A program made the position numbers and the translations under genes. A stretch of 64,000 bases of DNA from an uncultured beta proteobacterium (lineage in GTDB: Bacteria; Pseudomonadota; Gammaproteobacteria; Burkholderiales; Burkholderiaceae), in the NCBI GenBank assembly GCA_903900805.1, contig CAIUOP010000061.1, forward strand, positions 1 through 64,000, written 5' to 3'. Shown here piece by piece: positions 63,210-64,000 of this stretch (position 1 is the stretch's first letter; every line of letters begins with the position of its first letter). The notes beneath the pieces were generated by a model. That model did no database searches, was not told the DNA's origin, and saw only the letters and a list, made by a program, of their open reading frames with translations.

Positions 63210-64000
63210 TTAGGGAGTAGCGACCGCTGGTATGGGGCTCTTTTGCTTGAAAACAAGCTCTAGAACCCTGCCATTAGCCTCCTGAGAGCGTATTCTTCCT
63301 GGAAGCCACTCAAGGTCTTTGGCTAGCCAAATATCCACCTGCCGTTTGTAGGGATCAGTTTCCCGCTGCATTAGTGCATAACGTCTATTAACAGACTTTC
63401 CTAGGCTAGGAATATCCTCAGAAACGGTCTCACCGTAGCTCTTAAAGTGCCACATTTCCAAGGTGTTGTAATCCACTACTGGCAAAGATCGAATACTGCC
63501 AGCTTCATCGATCTTGCTATCTCCGTTTAGCAAAGAGGCGAACTGAAACATCAGACTGAATCGATCCTGGGTCCCAGGCAGAATGGCTGGGGTAAATTCT
63601 GGCTTTTCTGAAAAAAACATCTGCCCTCCTCCATTGGCATCTCTATCAAAGCGTGAATATCGTGGCTGTTTAGTGCCTCGCTGGGTCCAATAAATGGAGG
63701 GGGCTATACCGTAGGCATCCACCGTTCCTCTCGACTCAAAAACAAATGGTCCAACGAAAGCATAGGGAATATTGATATGGAGCCGATAGTTACTGCCATC
63801 AACAATCCAATCAATTTCTCCTGTCTGAAGCTTTTGACCGTCTAGATAAGAGTCGTAATAGATGATTCCCGATTCTGGGAGCTTGAAGGCAACCCCTTGT
63901 TGATTATTATCACCACCCTGCTCGCCACCACTCGCTAGACTCTTTGAGTCTTCAACTGCATTAGTAGATGTTTCCTTGTTTACTTTCTGTTTAGGAACTT
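63210..64000 (-). CDS. DUF3108 protein, partial
   Basis: The frame is open from 63210 to the right window edge (partial; the 5' end lies outside). The visible 263 residues have the DUF3108 layout: LPESGIIYYDSYLDGQKLQT, GEIDWIVDGSNYRLHINIP, then a long beta-rich region ending in LELVFKQKSPIPAVATP. A Gly/Asn/Ser-rich linker precedes it. DUF3108 proteins are envelope-associated beta-barrel-like proteins of unknown function. A GTG at 63722 is an internal Val, not a start. Confidence 0.85.
   Translation of the reverse strand, partial: VPKQKVNKETSTNAVEDSKSLASGGEQGGDNNQQGVAFKLPESGIIYYDSYLDGQKLQTGEIDWIVDGSNYRLHINIPYAFVGPFVFESRGTVDAYGIAPSIYWTQRGTKQPRYSRFDRDANGGGQMFFSEKPEFTPAILPGTQDRFSLMFQFASLLNGDSKIDEAGSIRSLPVVDYNTLEMWHFKSYGETVSEDIPSLGKSVNRRYALMQRETDPYKRQVDIWLAKDLEWLPGRIRSQEANGRVLELVFKQKSPIPAVATP

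Overview
The window looks like a chromosomal core region of a Burkholderiales betaproteobacterium, most probably Polynucleobacter or a close relative. That assignment is inference. It rests on the moderate base composition, short intergenic gaps, a phasin, a short H-NS-like protein, a leader matching the Burkholderiales sucA RNA motif, and typical betaproteobacterial neighbourhoods such as infC-rpmI-rplT-pheS-pheT-ihfA and sucA-sucB-lpd-zapE. I saw no insertion sequence, integrase, prophage, plasmid module, rRNA operon or CRISPR array. Two tRNA genes are present: Pro-GGG and Ser-GCU.

Layout. Bases 1-4995 hold the translation operon (L35, L20, both PheRS subunits, IHF alpha, a MerR regulator) and tRNA-Pro. 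Bases 5026-6693 hold a thioesterase, an H-NS-like protein with a repeat-rich promoter, and an orphan HTH/receiver-like regulator. Bases 6853-16298 carry the 2-oxoglutarate dehydrogenase operon with its RNA leader, zapE, a PHP phosphatase, trpS and a methyltransferase. Bases 16324-25227 carry dapA-bamC, a 54-residue lipoprotein, roxA, an FKBP, cysE, a TrmJ-type methyltransferase, suhB, and the lpxH-cyclophilin-TPR operon. Bases 25288-31109 carry cysS, a DNA glycosylase, accA, tilS, lysC and tRNA-Ser.

Bases 31208-35131 are more accessory: a phasin with an operator-like promoter, a 59-residue HTH/CxxC protein behind tandem 8-bp repeats, a small secreted protein, a zinc-ribbon Smr-like protein, the YqjD/YqjE/YqjK membrane trio, and a divergent apt/nucleosidase pair 11 bp apart. 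Bases 35140-41421 hold an acyl-CoA ligase, a sugar-acid-type IlvD/Edd dehydratase, an outer-membrane transporter-like protein, a membrane protein and trhP. Bases 41422-45889 are the least ordinary part: a structured 360-bp intergenic region, a group of small exported cysteine-rich EF-hand proteins and lipoproteins, a fluoroacetate-dehalogenase-like hydrolase, an exported tandem rhodanese and a 61-residue protein of unknown function.

Bases 45985-64000 return to housekeeping genes: an FAD-linked oxidase, DUF2069 and wrbA; yihY, a CBS protein, aroC and an MFS transporter; an exported parvulin, bolA, yciB, msrB and selO; a thioesterase, a TANGO2-like protein and ygfZ; mltG-tmk-holB-tatD-ankyrin; a K+ channel-like protein; and a DUF3108 protein cut by the window edge.

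The best candidates for unexplored biology are the Cys-bracketed EF-hand/lipoprotein cluster (41784-43628), the alternative-fold intergenic region (41501-41629), the repeat-flanked HTH microprotein (31981-32212), the orphan HTH/receiver regulator beside sucA, and several leader or operator structures. None shows clear signs of being a complete new defence or mobile system.
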